From assembly GCA_018829465.1 (NCBI GenBank), contig JAHJTN010000004.1:1-57153 (forward strand): a stretch of DNA of 57,153 bases. Reading direction: 5' to 3'. This stretch comes from Bacteroidota bacterium (GTDB taxonomy: Bacteria > Bacteroidota > Bacteroidia > Flavobacteriales > Flavobacteriaceae). Shown here one piece after another: positions 32,837 to 42,394 of this stretch. Within the stretch, counting starts at the first letter, position 1. Each line of letters opens with the position of its first letter. A program made the position numbers and the translations under genes. The notes under the pieces were generated by a model. The model was given only the letters and a program-made list of their open reading frames with translations. It did not search any database and was not told the origin of the DNA.

Positions 32837-34075
32837 ATGCGCTTTAATTTTCTATTCAAAAATACGCTTTTATTTCTACTTATTTTTTTAAGTGCTTGTA
32901 AACAAAAATCAGATACCGGACAAATAGTTTCCCCTGAAGCGGTTGTGTCATTCGATGCAACAAAAAGCACGGAGGTTGTTTTAGCAGCCAACCGTTTTGA
33001 TGCCTATTTAAATTTGCTCAAAGGCAAGAAAGTCGGTATTGTAGCCAACCAGACCAGCTTGGTAAAAAGAGCAGACGGCAGCTATGTACATTTGGTAGAT
33101 ACTTTGCTGACGCGGGATGTTCAAATCACCAAAGTTTTTGCTCCCGAACACGGTTTTCGAGGCGAGGCAGATGCCGGTGAGAAAGTTGCAGATGATGTAG
33201 ATGCCAAAACCGGTATTGAAATTGTATCGCTTTACGGACTCAACAGAAAACCTTCTCCCAAACAACTGCAAAACGTGGAGTTGGTTTTGTTTGACTTGCA
33301 AGATGTGGGCGTTCGTTTCTATACGTATATTTCTACCCTTACATACGTGATGGAATCTTGTGCCGAAAACAAGCTACCGTTGGTGGTTTTGGACCGTCCA
33401 AATCCCAATATTTCCATTATAGACGGCCCTGTTTTGGATATGGAAAACCGCAGTTTTGTAGGGATGCATCCCGTACCTGTTTTACACGGCATGACCTTGG
33501 GCGAATATGCAAAAATGGTCAATGCAGAAAAGTGGTTGATGAATGAGGTTCAAGCCCAACTCACAGTGATTCCTATGGAAAAATATACCCGAACTACTTC
33601 CTACAAACTTCCCATTAAACCATCACCCAACTTGCCCAATGACAAAGCTGTTAATCTCTATGCGAGTTTGTGCTTTTTTGAGGGCACAAACGTCAGCGTC
33701 GGGCGAGGGACAAACAAACAGTTTCAGCTCTACGGTTCTCCGGATTTGCCAAGCGATACCTTTACATTTAGTTTTACGCCGCAACCCAACGAAGGCGCGA
33801 AAAATCCGCTACACATGGATGTGTTGTGCTACGGGGAAGACTTAAGTGAGAACGCTCCCTTAAAAAGCATAGAACTCAAATGGTTGATTAATGCCTATCA
33901 GACGACTGCAGACAAATCGAGTTTTTTCAATAAATATTTTGTAAAACTCGCCGGAACAGCTAATCTTCAGCAACAGATAGAAGCGGGCGTTCCTGCCGAG
34001 CAAATCTATCAAAGTTGGCAAGAAGGCATCGAAGCTTTTAAATCCTTGCGCGCGCCTTATTTGATTTACAACTGA
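32837..34075 (+). CDS. NamZ-like exo-beta-N-acetylmuramidase (DUF1343) lipoprotein
   Basis: A 412-residue protein with a lipoprotein signal (FLLIFLSAC, lipobox Cys at about 18). The DUF1343 core is clear: KVGIVANQTSLVKR, ITKVFAPEHGFRGEADAGEKV, IEIVSLYGLNRKPSP, VLFDLQDVGVRFYTYI and LPLVVLDRPNPN. The family member NamZ releases terminal MurNAc from peptidoglycan fragments. It is divergent from the permease with only 5 bp between start codons, and overlaps the convergent YkgJ gene by 10 bp. Confidence 0.88.
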   Translation: MRFNFLFKNTLLFLLIFLSACKQKSDTGQIVSPEAVVSFDATKSTEVVLAANRFDAYLNLLKGKKVGIVANQTSLVKRADGSYVHLVDTLLTRDVQITKVFAPEHGFRGEADAGEKVADDVDAKTGIEIVSLYGLNRKPSPKQLQNVELVLFDLQDVGVRFYTYISTLTYVMESCAENKLPLVVLDRPNPNISIIDGPVLDMENRSFVGMHPVPVLHGMTLGEYAKMVNAEKWLMNEVQAQLTVIPMEKYTRTTSYKLPIKPSPNLPNDKAVNLYASLCFFEGTNVSVGRGTNKQFQLYGSPDLPSDTFTFSFTPQPNEGAKNPLHMDVLCYGEDLSENAPLKSIELKWLINAYQTTADKSSFFNKYFVKLAGTANLQQQIEAGVPAEQIYQSWQEGIEAFKSLRAPYLIYN

Positions 34076-34563
34076 AGCAATTTTTCCTTTAGGCGTTCTA
34101 CAATTACATACCCAGCCGGACAAATTTCTACGTTTTGCAAGGTAAGGCTGTTGATTTGATAGAATTTTTTTCTGTCTGTATGCGGATATTCTCGACATGC
34201 CTTGGGGCGCACGTCGTAAATACTGCAATAGTTGTCGGCACCCAAAAACGTGCAAGGAACTTGTTGCAACACTTTGTCACCGTCTTCGTCAACCTTTAAA
34301 TAGGTGTCTTCAAAATCCCGGGCAGACATTTTCAGGTGTTTCGAAATTCGATTGATGTCCTGGTCCGTAAACAACGGCCCTGTGGTTTTGCAGCAATTGG
34401 CACAAGTCAGACAATCAAAAGAAGCGAAAGCTTCGCGGTGCAAATCCATCATGATGTTGTCGAGCTGCTTGGGTGGTTTTTTGCGAAGTTGCTTCAAAAA
34501 CTTTTGCGTTTCTTTTCGTTTGTTTTTGGCGAGTGTGAACAACTTTTCTGGGCTGGGAAACAT
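34066..34563 (-). CDS. YkgJ-family cysteine-cluster protein
   Basis: A 165-residue protein. CLTCANCCKTTGP (about 53-65), CTFLGADNYCSIYDVRPKACREYP and a last ICPAG give the Cys set of the YkgJ family (zinc or Fe-S binding, formerly UPF0153). The N-terminal region is basic and helical. Function of the family is not known. It overlaps the NamZ-like gene tail to tail. Confidence 0.85.
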   Translation of the reverse strand: MFPSPEKLFTLAKNKRKETQKFLKQLRKKPPKQLDNIMMDLHREAFASFDCLTCANCCKTTGPLFTDQDINRISKHLKMSARDFEDTYLKVDEDGDKVLQQVPCTFLGADNYCSIYDVRPKACREYPHTDRKKFYQINSLTLQNVEICPAGYVIVERLKEKLLQL

Positions 34564-34822
34564 ATTTTTTTTGATGAAATAGGGTTGAAGGGATGTAGTC
34601 TAATGGGCTTATGTGGGTTGAAATGTGTTCTGAAGCAGGGTTTTCGAATCTAAAAATCTTATCTCCATAGATGTGTTGGTCAATGTGTTCCATACTGATT
34701 TTTGACAATACTTGTGCTGAATTCTGACCATGATGGGCCTTTTAAAAATGATAAAATTAAAGTAGTGTAAGATATAAAATCTGTATTTGTGTTAATAATC
34801 ACCTCCTTTTTGGTTTTTATCT

Positions 34823-34830
34823 TACTTTTG
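34823..34830 (+). promoter_or_regulatory. -7 element for the lipoprotein gene
   Basis: TACTTTTG fits TAnnTTTG and lies 23 bp before the ATG at 34854. The -33 box is poor. Confidence 0.45.
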
Positions 34831-34853
34831 CGCTACTGAAATATTTGAAAATC

Positions 34854-35363
34854 ATGTTGAAAAAGTCTGTTTATATTATATCGATAGTGTGTCTTTTTGT
34901 CGCTTGTGATGATGGCGATGTGTCTGTTTCTTCGTTAAACATAGATCCGTCAACAGCTTTTACCTGTGATGTGCAAAACCCTTTTCCACTCTACAATATT
35001 GACCAAAACGAAGTGTTGATTCTCAATTTGAACAACAGCTTGTTTGCACCCCAAGTTACTGGCGATGCACCGCGTACAGCTAGCCTAAACAGTGGTCAGG
35101 TGATTTACAGGTTTTTTACAGACAATGTAAACCAGGGTTTTTTCTGTAGTGTGATTCCGCCTCTCGATCCAAAACCGGTAGAGGAATTTCTATCTACGGG
35201 TGGCATTGCTGAAATTTCTACTAGGCTCAATACCAACGAACTCGGTGACACCATTTCTTTTACCCACGATGTGGTGTTGTTGAATCTGAGCTTGGAACAA
35301 GGCGACAGGCAAATCAGACGCGAGGAACTTTTCTACGGCTTTATAACAATCCCTAAGCAGTAA
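34854..35363 (+). CDS. Lipoprotein of unknown function
   Basis: A 169-residue protein starting MLKKSVYIISIVCLFVACDD; the lipobox (FVAC) is at about residue 18 and is followed by acidic residues, as in surface-directed Bacteroidota lipoproteins. The mature part is beta-rich (EVLILNLNNSLF, QVIYRFFTDNVNQGFF). A TTG 9 bp upstream is a possible alternative start. No family is recognised. Confidence 0.7.
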   Translation: MLKKSVYIISIVCLFVACDDGDVSVSSLNIDPSTAFTCDVQNPFPLYNIDQNEVLILNLNNSLFAPQVTGDAPRTASLNSGQVIYRFFTDNVNQGFFCSVIPPLDPKPVEEFLSTGGIAEISTRLNTNELGDTISFTHDVVLLNLSLEQGDRQIRREELFYGFITIPKQ

Positions 35364-35910
35364 AGGCTTTTTGTCCGATATAGACAGCCATGGCACCCAA
35401 GCCATATTTGGTATAATCGGCGTCTGAAAATGAAATGTTTTCGTATCTTCCAAACAAAAATTCGAGTTCTGAACGCAAAATACCTTGCCCAAGTCCGTGT
35501 ATAAAAACGACTTCCGGAATTCTTTTTTGCATGGCAAATTCCAATTGGCGTTTGGCGGTTTCTACTTGTAACGTCAGCATGTCGTAATTGGACATTCCTT
35601 TATAGGATTTGACCAATTTTTCTATGTGCAAATCCACTTCCATAGGCGGTATTTTGCCTTTTTTACGCACTGCTCGTTTCAAGGAATTTTTAGTGGTCTC
35701 CGGTTTTATTTGGATGCCTTTTTGCACAATTTTTTGCTGATAAGACGCTCGGTCCATCAGAGGGATTAACTCGTTGGGCAGAAAATTAATTTCAAACCCT
35801 TCTGGGGTTTCAACTACTACAGAACCATCCCTGCGGACTTCCACCACTTTTCCTTCCACATCTTGGTCGATTGCTTCCACCGGCGTTCCTATGACAAACG
35901 GCGTGCTCAT
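35353..35910 (-). CDS. Smr-domain protein with N-terminal DUF2027-like region
   Basis: A 185-residue protein. The C-terminal Smr domain is shown by MEVDLHIEKLV (about 99-109) and VVFIHGLGQGILRSELEFLF (about 142-161). The N-terminal part (FVIGTPVEAIDQDVEGKVVEVRRDG and ETPEGFEINFLPNELIP) is a small barrel typical of this Bacteroidota family. Smr domains nick or bind branched nucleic acid or collided-ribosome mRNA. It overlaps the convergent lipoprotein gene by 11 bp. Confidence 0.85.
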   Translation of the reverse strand: MSTPFVIGTPVEAIDQDVEGKVVEVRRDGSVVVETPEGFEINFLPNELIPLMDRASYQQKIVQKGIQIKPETTKNSLKRAVRKKGKIPPMEVDLHIEKLVKSYKGMSNYDMLTLQVETAKRQLEFAMQKRIPEVVFIHGLGQGILRSELEFLFGRYENISFSDADYTKYGLGAMAVYIGQKAFTA

Positions 35911-36095
35911 TCTTCAACGTTTTCATCCTCGTTGGGCTTGCTTCCCACCAGTTTGCTGGTTCTGTACAGGCCGTACATCAGTACAGCCAACGATCCTATG
36001 GTTGCCCAGATGCTTTTGTCTTCAAAATAAAATAGGCCTATGGCACCACAGGCAATCAAAAAAAGATCTAGGCCAATATTGGATTGATTTTTCAT
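35907..36095 (-). CDS. Small two-TM membrane protein
   Basis: A 62-residue protein with two hydrophobic segments (about 8-24 and 29-46) and an acidic tail ([10 protein letters not shown]). It overlaps the Smr gene by 4 bp and the rocD gene by 4 bp, so the three form one transcript. No function is recognised. Confidence 0.7.
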   Translation of the reverse strand: MKNQSNIGLDLFLIACGAIGLFYFEDKSIWATIGSLAVLMYGLYRTSKLVGSKPNEDENVEE

Positions 36096-37381
36096 TGCTT
36101 GTGGTTTGTTTCAAACTGAGATAAGGTCTTGCAGATAATCTCAATACATTCGTCGAGTTGTGCGTCATTCATCACCAGTGGCGGAGCAAAGCGGATGATA
36201 TTGCCGTGCGTAGGTTTTGCCAACAGGCCGTTTTCTTTCAAGGCGACACAAATATTCCAGGCCGTATTGCCATCGGGAGCATCGTTTATGACAATTGCGT
36301 TGAGCAATCCTTTGCCTCTGACCAATTTTACAACTTGACTTTGCTTGATGTAATCATTGATTTTTTTGCGAAACTTTTCGCCTTGTTGTCGCGCGCGTTG
36401 TGCTAATTTCTCGTCCCGAACCACATCTAAAGCGGCTATGGCAACAGCTGCTGCAAGTGGATTGCCGCCAAAAGTAGAACCGTGTTGCCCCGGTTTGATG
36501 ACCTCCATGATGTCGTTGTTGGCCAAAACTGCAGAAACGGGATACACGCCACCCGAAAGGGCTTTTCCCAAAATCAATATATCCGGTTGGGCGTAAGTTT
36601 CTTGTTTTTCGCAATGTCCGGTACAAGAACAATGGCCACATACGGCTAGCAAAGAGCCTGTTCGGGCAATACCGGTTTGGATTTCGTCTGCGATAAACAA
36701 CACGCCGTATTTCTGACAAAGTGCTTGTGCTTTTCGAATAAAATCTACACTTGGTGTAAATACGCCGGCTTCACCCTGTATGGGTTCCACTAAAAAACCG
36801 GCTACATTGGGTGTGTCTTTTAAGACTTTTTCGAGCGCATCCAAATTATCATAAGGAATTTTGATAAAGCCGGGTGTGTAGGGTCCGAAATTTTTTCGAG
36901 CGTCTTCGTCATTGGAAAAGGAAATTACGGTGGTGGTACGGCCGTGAAAATTGTTTTCACAAACGATAATTTGCGCGTTATTTTCGGCGATACCTTTTTT
37001 TTCATAAGCCCATTTTCGGCAAATTTTGATGGCAGTTTCAACGGCTTCTGCACCCGTGTTCATCGGTAAAACTTTGTCAAACCCGAAGTATGCGGTCACA
37101 TATTTTTCAAAAAGCCCCAGCTTGTCGTTGTAGAACGCTCGTGAAGTAAGCGTCAGTTGTTGCGCCTGGTCGGTGAGTGCTTTGATGATTTTTGGATGGC
37201 AGTGACCCTGATTGACAGCCGAATAAGCAGATAGAAAATCGAAGTATTTTTTGCCTTCCACATCCCATACATAAACACCCTCGCCACGTTTGAGCACTAC
37301 GGGAAGCGGGTGATAGTTGTGTGCGCCGTATTTCGCTTCCAATTCGATAAAAGCGTCAGATTTTGAAACTTGAGTTTGCAT
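36092..37381 (-). CDS. rocD: Ornithine--oxo-acid transaminase
   Basis: A 429-residue class III aminotransferase. It shows [21 protein letters not shown] and [14 protein letters not shown] for cofactor binding, [13 protein letters not shown], the [11 protein letters not shown] strand, and the PLP Lys in [17 protein letters not shown]. Ornithine and an oxo acid give glutamate semialdehyde. An insert after TGSLLAV contains four Cys ([10 protein letters not shown]), seen in Bacteroidota relatives as far as I recall, and may bind metal. It is the first gene of a three-gene unit. Confidence 0.9.
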   Translation of the reverse strand: MQTQVSKSDAFIELEAKYGAHNYHPLPVVLKRGEGVYVWDVEGKKYFDFLSAYSAVNQGHCHPKIIKALTDQAQQLTLTSRAFYNDKLGLFEKYVTAYFGFDKVLPMNTGAEAVETAIKICRKWAYEKKGIAENNAQIIVCENNFHGRTTTVISFSNDEDARKNFGPYTPGFIKIPYDNLDALEKVLKDTPNVAGFLVEPIQGEAGVFTPSVDFIRKAQALCQKYGVLFIADEIQTGIARTGSLLAVCGHCSCTGHCEKQETYAQPDILILGKALSGGVYPVSAVLANNDIMEVIKPGQHGSTFGGNPLAAAVAIAALDVVRDEKLAQRARQQGEKFRKKINDYIKQSQVVKLVRGKGLLNAIVINDAPDGNTAWNICVALKENGLLAKPTHGNIIRFAPPLVMNDAQLDECIEIICKTLSQFETNHKQ

Positions 37382-37807
37382 AAAAAAGAAATTAGAACGG
37401 TTTATAAGCTACCATTCCTTCTTTGTCTGCCACAGAGACAGGAGAGAAATCATCCTAAAAACCAAGTTTTGCTTTGGTTTTGTTTGAGGTGCAAGTTAAG
37501 AAATCTGACGAAATTTTCAATGCACAACTCGCTGAGTAAACAGCTGAAATGAGAACCTTTAGGGAGATGAAACGTTTTTAGGTATGCATCCTTACTGTTA
37601 AGTGAAGATTCGATGCATTTTGAATGTTGAATAATTTTGATGGTTCTGCCATTGTTCTGCCATTAAAATCATCATAAGGATACTTTTATCAATTCTTAAA
37701 AGTAAATGTTCAGCTGATAGTGGTTTTCACTCGGATTTTTTATGGGGCACAAATAACGTATAACAAATAACACTAAAATCGGTGCAAATAAAATCACCCT
37801 AGAGCAT
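37382..37807. other. 426-bp intergenic region without a gene
   Basis: AT-rich DNA between rocD (start) and the DUF819 gene (stop). It has a short direct repeat TTCTGCCATTG/TTCTGCCATT near 37,647-37,667 and no convincing ORF, tRNA or riboswitch. It must contain the rocD promoter, but no clean TAnnTTTG was found. Confidence 0.6.
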
Positions 37808-39076
37808 TCAAACACCGGCTATACCGGATGCCACTTCCATAAGATATGCGCAAAACATGGCACCATACGTACCTACGGCATAGCCCAAAACGGCCAACAA
37901 CACGCCAACACTTGTGAGCGAAGGATGGAAAGCGGCACCGACTATAGGCGCAGAAGCCACACCGCCTACGTTTGCCATGCTGCCGACAGCCACAAAAAAA
38001 TAGGGTGCTTTGATGAGTTTGGCTGTTACCAACAACACTACGGCATGTATAAAAATCCAAATGAAGCCAATGAGCAACAAGCCCGGATTGTCAAACACCA
38101 TGCGAAGATCCATTTTCATACCGATCGTAGCGACAAGAAAATAGATAAAAACACTGCCCATCTTTCCGGCGCCGGCACCTTCCAAATTTCTAAACTTGGT
38201 AAAAGACAAGCCTATGCCAATAAGGGTTGCCAATGAAACCAACCAGAAAAATTGTGAGCCAAAAGAAGAAAGTGCACTTTGTTTATTTCGGATGACTTCA
38301 AAGTTGTTTTCTAAAAATGATGATATCCAATTGGCACCACCATGTGAGAGCGCAACCACCAGAAAAGCCAAAGTGAGCATCAACATCCAATCTGTAAGGT
38401 TTGGAATGCGTGCAACTTGTTGTTCAAACTTTGCTGTGCGAACCTTCAATGCTTCAATGGCACTCGTATCTGCCTTAAAAAACCGATTGAGAAAATTGTC
38501 TTTACCAATGCCCAGTAAGATGATGGCCATCCAAAAATTTGCCACCAAAATATCTACGAGTACCATACCGCCATATTTGTCAGGATTGTATTTAAAAATC
38601 TCTAACATGGCAGCTTGATTGGCTCCCCCGCCAATCCAACTTCCGGCCAAGGTGGCCAAACCGCGCCACACAGCATCAGGTCCGGCACCACCCACAGCTT
38701 CGGGCATGATGGCAGCCGTAATCAAAATCGCCAAAGGCCCGCCAATGATAATGCCAAAGGTACCGGCAAAAAATACAACCAGCGCTTTTGATCCAAGTCG
38801 CGCGATGGCTTTTAGGTCAATACTCAATGTGAGTAAAACAAGTGAGGCAGGCAACAAATACCTGCTAGCTATAAAATAGAGTTGGCTTTTAGATTCGTCT
38901 ATCAGACCCAATGAAGTGAAAATGGCGGGTAGCAAATAGCACAACAAAAGCGCCGGAACTATTTTGTAAAACTTTTGCCAAAAGCCGGATAGTTGAGAGG
39001 TGTAAAATACAAACCCCAAACAAAACATCAAAACACCCAATACGTAGAAATCATTGTCAAAAAAAGGTGTTTTCAT
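37808..39076 (-). CDS. DUF819-family membrane protein
   Basis: A 422-residue protein with about 10 membrane helices. The start (MKTPFFDNDFYVLGVLMFCLG), the loop GLATLAGSWIGGGANQAAMLE and the late MANVGGVASAPIVGAAFHPSL are hallmarks of DUF819 (YjcL-like) proteins, which resemble secondary transporters with two inverted repeats. Substrate is unknown. Confidence 0.85.
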   Translation of the reverse strand: MKTPFFDNDFYVLGVLMFCLGFVFYTSQLSGFWQKFYKIVPALLLCYLLPAIFTSLGLIDESKSQLYFIASRYLLPASLVLLTLSIDLKAIARLGSKALVVFFAGTFGIIIGGPLAILITAAIMPEAVGGAGPDAVWRGLATLAGSWIGGGANQAAMLEIFKYNPDKYGGMVLVDILVANFWMAIILLGIGKDNFLNRFFKADTSAIEALKVRTAKFEQQVARIPNLTDWMLMLTLAFLVVALSHGGANWISSFLENNFEVIRNKQSALSSFGSQFFWLVSLATLIGIGLSFTKFRNLEGAGAGKMGSVFIYFLVATIGMKMDLRMVFDNPGLLLIGFIWIFIHAVVLLVTAKLIKAPYFFVAVGSMANVGGVASAPIVGAAFHPSLTSVGVLLAVLGYAVGTYGAMFCAYLMEVASGIAGV

Positions 39077-39163
39077 GTGTCTATTTTTAAGTTTTTATGT
39101 CTCAGCCCAATGTCTTGGGAAAAAATTATTGATCTGCGGTTTGGCACCATTTCAAAAACGTGT

Positions 39164-39988
39164 TCACACAGCAACTTTGCCCCGCAAAGGTGGATGCGGA
39201 TCGTAGTCTGTAAGCGTGAAATCCTCGTAGGTAAAATCAAAAATATTGCTGATTGCCGGGTTTAAAATCATTTTGGGCAAGGGTTTGCATGCGCGTGAGA
39301 GCTGCGTTTGGAGTTGGGCTACATGGTTGCTGTAGATGTGTGCATCGCCAAACGTATGGACAAAATCGCCGGCTTGTAAGTCGCAAACTTGGGCAATCAT
39401 CATGGTGAGCAGGGCGTAAGAGGCGATGTTAAACGGAACACCCAAAAAAATATCGGCGCTGCGTTGATACAATTGACACGACAATTTGCCATCAGCAACG
39501 TAAAACTGGAAAAAAGCATGGCACGGCGGCAAGGCAGCTTTACCCTTAGCTACATTTTCTGAGAAAGACAGGGCAGTGTCCGGCAACACAGACGGATTCC
39601 AAGCCGATACCAACATTCTCCGGCTGTCCGGTTGTGTCTTTATCGTATGAATGACTTCTTTGATTTGATCGATGCCTTCGCTATTCCAATTGCGCCATTG
39701 GTGGCCATATACCGGCCCCAAATTACCTTGTTCATCGGCCCATTCATCCCAGATAGATACACCGTTTTCCTTGAGGTATTCGATATTGGTTTCACCTTTT
39801 AAAAACCACAAAAGCTCGTGGATGATGGATTTGAGATGTACTTTTTTGGTGGTAACCAGCGGAAATCCTTCGCTTAGGTCAAAACGCATCTGATAGCCGA
39901 AAACACTGTATGTACCGGTGCCGGTGCGATCCGATTTTTTAAAACCGTTTTCAAAAACATGTCGAACGAGGTCGTGATATTGCTGCAT
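39164..39988 (-). CDS. thyA: Thymidylate synthase
   Basis: A 274-residue protein starting [15 protein letters not shown]. The frame is open for 32 more codons upstream, but those residues do not fit the family, so 39988 is preferred. Motifs: [29 protein letters not shown], catalytic Cys in [32 protein letters not shown] and HIYSNHV near the end. It converts dUMP to dTMP with methylene-THF. It stands alone; no dihydrofolate reductase gene is near. Confidence 0.93.
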   Translation of the reverse strand: MQQYHDLVRHVFENGFKKSDRTGTGTYSVFGYQMRFDLSEGFPLVTTKKVHLKSIIHELLWFLKGETNIEYLKENGVSIWDEWADEQGNLGPVYGHQWRNWNSEGIDQIKEVIHTIKTQPDSRRMLVSAWNPSVLPDTALSFSENVAKGKAALPPCHAFFQFYVADGKLSCQLYQRSADIFLGVPFNIASYALLTMMIAQVCDLQAGDFVHTFGDAHIYSNHVAQLQTQLSRACKPLPKMILNPAISNIFDFTYEDFTLTDYDPHPPLRGKVAV

Positions 39989-40125
39989 GCTTGTCTGTTT
40001 CTCGGTGCAATTTACGATTTCGTTACTTTTAAATGAAACGCGTAAAATGATATTTTTAAAAAAACATAAAACACTTATCAACAATTCATTTCACCTGTTT
40101 ATAATTATTGTTTTTCAAAGGTCAG

Positions 40126-40183
40126 ATGGAACACCCTAATTAATCATGTCTCTGTGTGCAAAATTTTTACATGGGTGTTTCAT
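40126..40183. repeat. 58-bp palindromic element, copy 2
   Basis: Ends ATGGAACACCC (40126-40136) and GGGTGTTTCAT (40173-40183) match copy 1 at 31533-31589, as do TAATTAATCAT and TGCAAAA inside; a 9-nt middle segment differs. The element lies just upstream of the aldo/keto reductase and includes the ATG of a spurious N-terminal extension of that gene. Confidence 0.7.
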
Positions 40184-40244
40184 TTTAATTTTGATTAATT
40201 TTACTGAAATTTTATTTCTTCATAAACATTTATATTTTTTGATT

Positions 40245-41261
40245 ATGCATATCAACGACCACAATCCCCTCCCATTTTATCACCCAAACCCGGACAGATA
40301 CGACCAAATGCAATACAGGCGTTGCGGTAACAGCGGCTTACTTTTGCCAATGCTTTCTCTGGGCTTGTGGCACAATTTTGGCCACGAGAACGATTTTAAA
40401 AATGCCAGAAATATATGTAGAACAGCATTCGATTCTGGCATTACACATTTTGATTTGGCCAACAATTACGGACCGCCCTACGGATCTGCGGAAGAATCGT
40501 TTGGTCGCATTTTTGAAAAAGATTTTAAACCTTTTCGAGATGAGCTCATTATCTCAACCAAGGCAGGATGGGATATGTGGCCGGGGCCTTATGGAAATTG
40601 GGGTTCAAGAAAATACTTAATTTCAAGCCTCGACCAAAGCCTGAAACGCATGGGGCTCGATTATGTAGATATTTTTTACCACCATCGACCCGATCCGGAA
40701 ACGCCATTGGAGGAAACAATGGGTGCGTTGGATCACATCGTCAGGCAAGGAAAAGCCTTGTATGTGGGCATATCTCAATACAGTGCCGAAGACACCAAAA
40801 AAGCGGTGGCCATACTGAAACGTTTGGGTACGCCTTTGCTCATTCACCAACCCCGATACAGCATGTTTGATCGCTGGGTAGAAAACGGACTTATGGATGT
40901 ATTGGGACAAGAAGGTGTGGGCAGTATTGCTTTTTCACCTTTAGAACAAGGCTTGCTTACAGACAAATACCTCAAAGGGATTCCTGCCGATTCTCGCGTA
41001 GCCAAAGACGGCAGGTATTTGACAGCAAACCAAATCACGGAAGAGAAAATTGACAAGGTCAGGAAATTGAATGCAATTGCCCAAAGCCGTGGCCAAAGTA
41101 TGGCGCAAATGGCCATTGCTTGGTTGCTCAAGGATGCTCGTATCACTACGGTTTTAGTAGGTGTCAGCCGTGCAGCACAACTCAAGGACAATATCAAAAC
41201 CCTAGAAAATATCAATTTTTCTGAGGCCGAACTTAAAGAAATTAAATCTATAATAGGTTAA
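40245..41261 (+). CDS. Aldo/keto reductase, YghZ/Gpr-like
   Basis: A 338-residue protein starting MHINDHNPLPFYHPNPDRYD. The active-site tetrad is visible: DLANNYGPPYGSAE (Asp and Tyr), LIISTKAGWDMWPGPYGNWGS (Lys) and VDIFYHHRPDPETP (His). GWDMWPGPYG is typical of L-glyceraldehyde-3-phosphate reductases. A longer frame starts at 40146 inside a repeat and encodes a hydrophobic extension unlike the family, so I reject it. Confidence 0.88.
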   Translation: MHINDHNPLPFYHPNPDRYDQMQYRRCGNSGLLLPMLSLGLWHNFGHENDFKNARNICRTAFDSGITHFDLANNYGPPYGSAEESFGRIFEKDFKPFRDELIISTKAGWDMWPGPYGNWGSRKYLISSLDQSLKRMGLDYVDIFYHHRPDPETPLEETMGALDHIVRQGKALYVGISQYSAEDTKKAVAILKRLGTPLLIHQPRYSMFDRWVENGLMDVLGQEGVGSIAFSPLEQGLLTDKYLKGIPADSRVAKDGRYLTANQITEEKIDKVRKLNAIAQSRGQSMAQMAIAWLLKDARITTVLVGVSRAAQLKDNIKTLENINFSEAELKEIKSIIG

Positions 41262-41412
41262 GGGAAAAAGGGTAGGAGAGAAAGCCTTGATTAAGGATTG
41301 AAAATGCTTGTGTGCTAATCTAAGCTATTTTTGGTGCGCCCAAACTCGCGTTAAGTCTGAATTCGATTGATCTGGAATACATCAAAAGTTCATTCATTCA
41401 AGATGGTCGGGT

Positions 41413-41464
41413 CAAGCGCAGCTGAGGCTTAGTTAAAAACCTCAAAACTTCTCGACTGCGCTTG
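41413..41464. repeat. Nested palindrome, REP-like, possible bidirectional terminator
   Basis: CAAGCGCAG (41413-41421) pairs perfectly with CTGCGCTTG (41456-41464), and TGAGG (41423-41427) with CCTCA (41440-41444) inside. It lies between the convergent aldo/keto reductase and VOC genes. The CTCGACTGCGCTTG part resembles the TTCGACTGCGCTCA element at 31,511. Confidence 0.55.
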
Positions 41465-41515
41465 TGAAGAGACTTACTTTTTGTGTAAACCAAGGTGTAG
41501 GCGGTTCATATTACG

Positions 41516-41872
41516 CTAAATGGTTTGACCAAAAGTCAATAAGTTGTTGTCAGGGTCAAGAATTGAAAATTCTTTTTGTCCCCAAGGCTTGGTTTCCAAT
41601 TTTCCATTCGGATGAATTTCAACCATTTTTTCTAGTAGTGATTTATAAAACGCATCAATGTGGTTTGTTCTAATATAAACTTGTCCGTAATTTTCTTTGG
41701 GTTCAAGTTCTTTAAATTCAAAAAAATGAATTTGAATTTGGTCTTTCTGCATCATCAAGTAGCCGTCAAAATCAGTACTTCCATATTCTGTAAATCCTAA
41801 TCTGTTTGCGTAAAACTCCCGCGTAACACCTTTGTCACGCATGGGTAGTTTGGGATTAATGTCGGTGAGCAT
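41516..41872 (-). CDS. VOC-superfamily (bleomycin-resistance-like) protein
   Basis: A 118-residue protein with the single-domain VOC pattern: LPMRDKGVTREFYANRLGFTEYG at the start, DQIQIHFFEFKEL in the middle, YIRTNHIDAFYKSLLEKMV, and WGQKEFSILDPDNNLLTFGQTI at the end. Proteins of this type dimerise; some bind bleomycin, others are isomerases. No substrate residues are decisive. Confidence 0.8.
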   Translation of the reverse strand: MLTDINPKLPMRDKGVTREFYANRLGFTEYGSTDFDGYLMMQKDQIQIHFFEFKELEPKENYGQVYIRTNHIDAFYKSLLEKMVEIHPNGKLETKPWGQKEFSILDPDNNLLTFGQTI

Positions 41873-42016
41873 ATATTTTACGGATATATTTTAAATTCAG
41901 TATTTTTTATTGTCGGATTCAATTCAATATTTGTGTCAATTTCAGCTTTTGCTGTTTTTTTAAATACCCGTCAATATAAAATTAACAGAATAGAACTGTT
42001 TTTAAACCAAATGGAC

Positions 42017-42385
42017 TTACAAACTCTCATTAAACTCATCTTGCCTAATTCGGACGGCTCTTACGGAAAACAAAATCAAAAAGCTCGACGCCACAAAAAT
42101 TCCGAGCGTGCCTACAACCATCAAAAACTCAGAGATTCTAATACTGAAGGAAAACAAATTTTGAATGCCGGCACCCACCATAGCAGCTGCGCCTACATAC
42201 AAGCAAACCAAAGCACGACTCAGCAACTTGAGTTGCTTTAACTTCTTAGAAGTGGTTTTATGGTCGAGGTTTTCAGAAATTCTTTGCCTGATTTCTCCAC
42301 TGAGTGCTATCATCAAACTGGATGTGGACAAGACGAGCAAGGCTATGCCGGGAAGTATCGTGATAGGAATATACCAGTTTTCCAT
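42017..42385 (-). CDS. DUF2721-like membrane protein
   Basis: A 122-residue protein with three hydrophobic segments (about 6-27, 55-80 and 85-110) and a basic loop SGEIRQRISENLDHKTTSKKLKQLKLL. The start 'ITILPGIALLVLSTSSLMIAL' fits DUF2721. It is separated from the Rieske-glutamate synthase by 9 bp and probably co-transcribed. Function unknown. Confidence 0.65.
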   Translation of the reverse strand: MENWYIPITILPGIALLVLSTSSLMIALSGEIRQRISENLDHKTTSKKLKQLKLLSRALVCLYVGAAAMVGAGIQNLFSFSIRISEFLMVVGTLGIFVASSFLILFSVRAVRIRQDEFNESL

Positions 42386-42394
42386 ACGCTCGAT

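Noticed and set aside
39989-40084. 32-residue extension of ThyA
   Set aside because: Thymidylate synthases start at the MQQYHDL-type sequence; the extension is AT-rich and unlike the family.
40146-40244. N-terminal extension of the aldo/keto reductase
   Set aside because: It begins inside the 58-bp repeat and encodes a hydrophobic stretch not found in the family; the ATG at 40245 gives the normal start.
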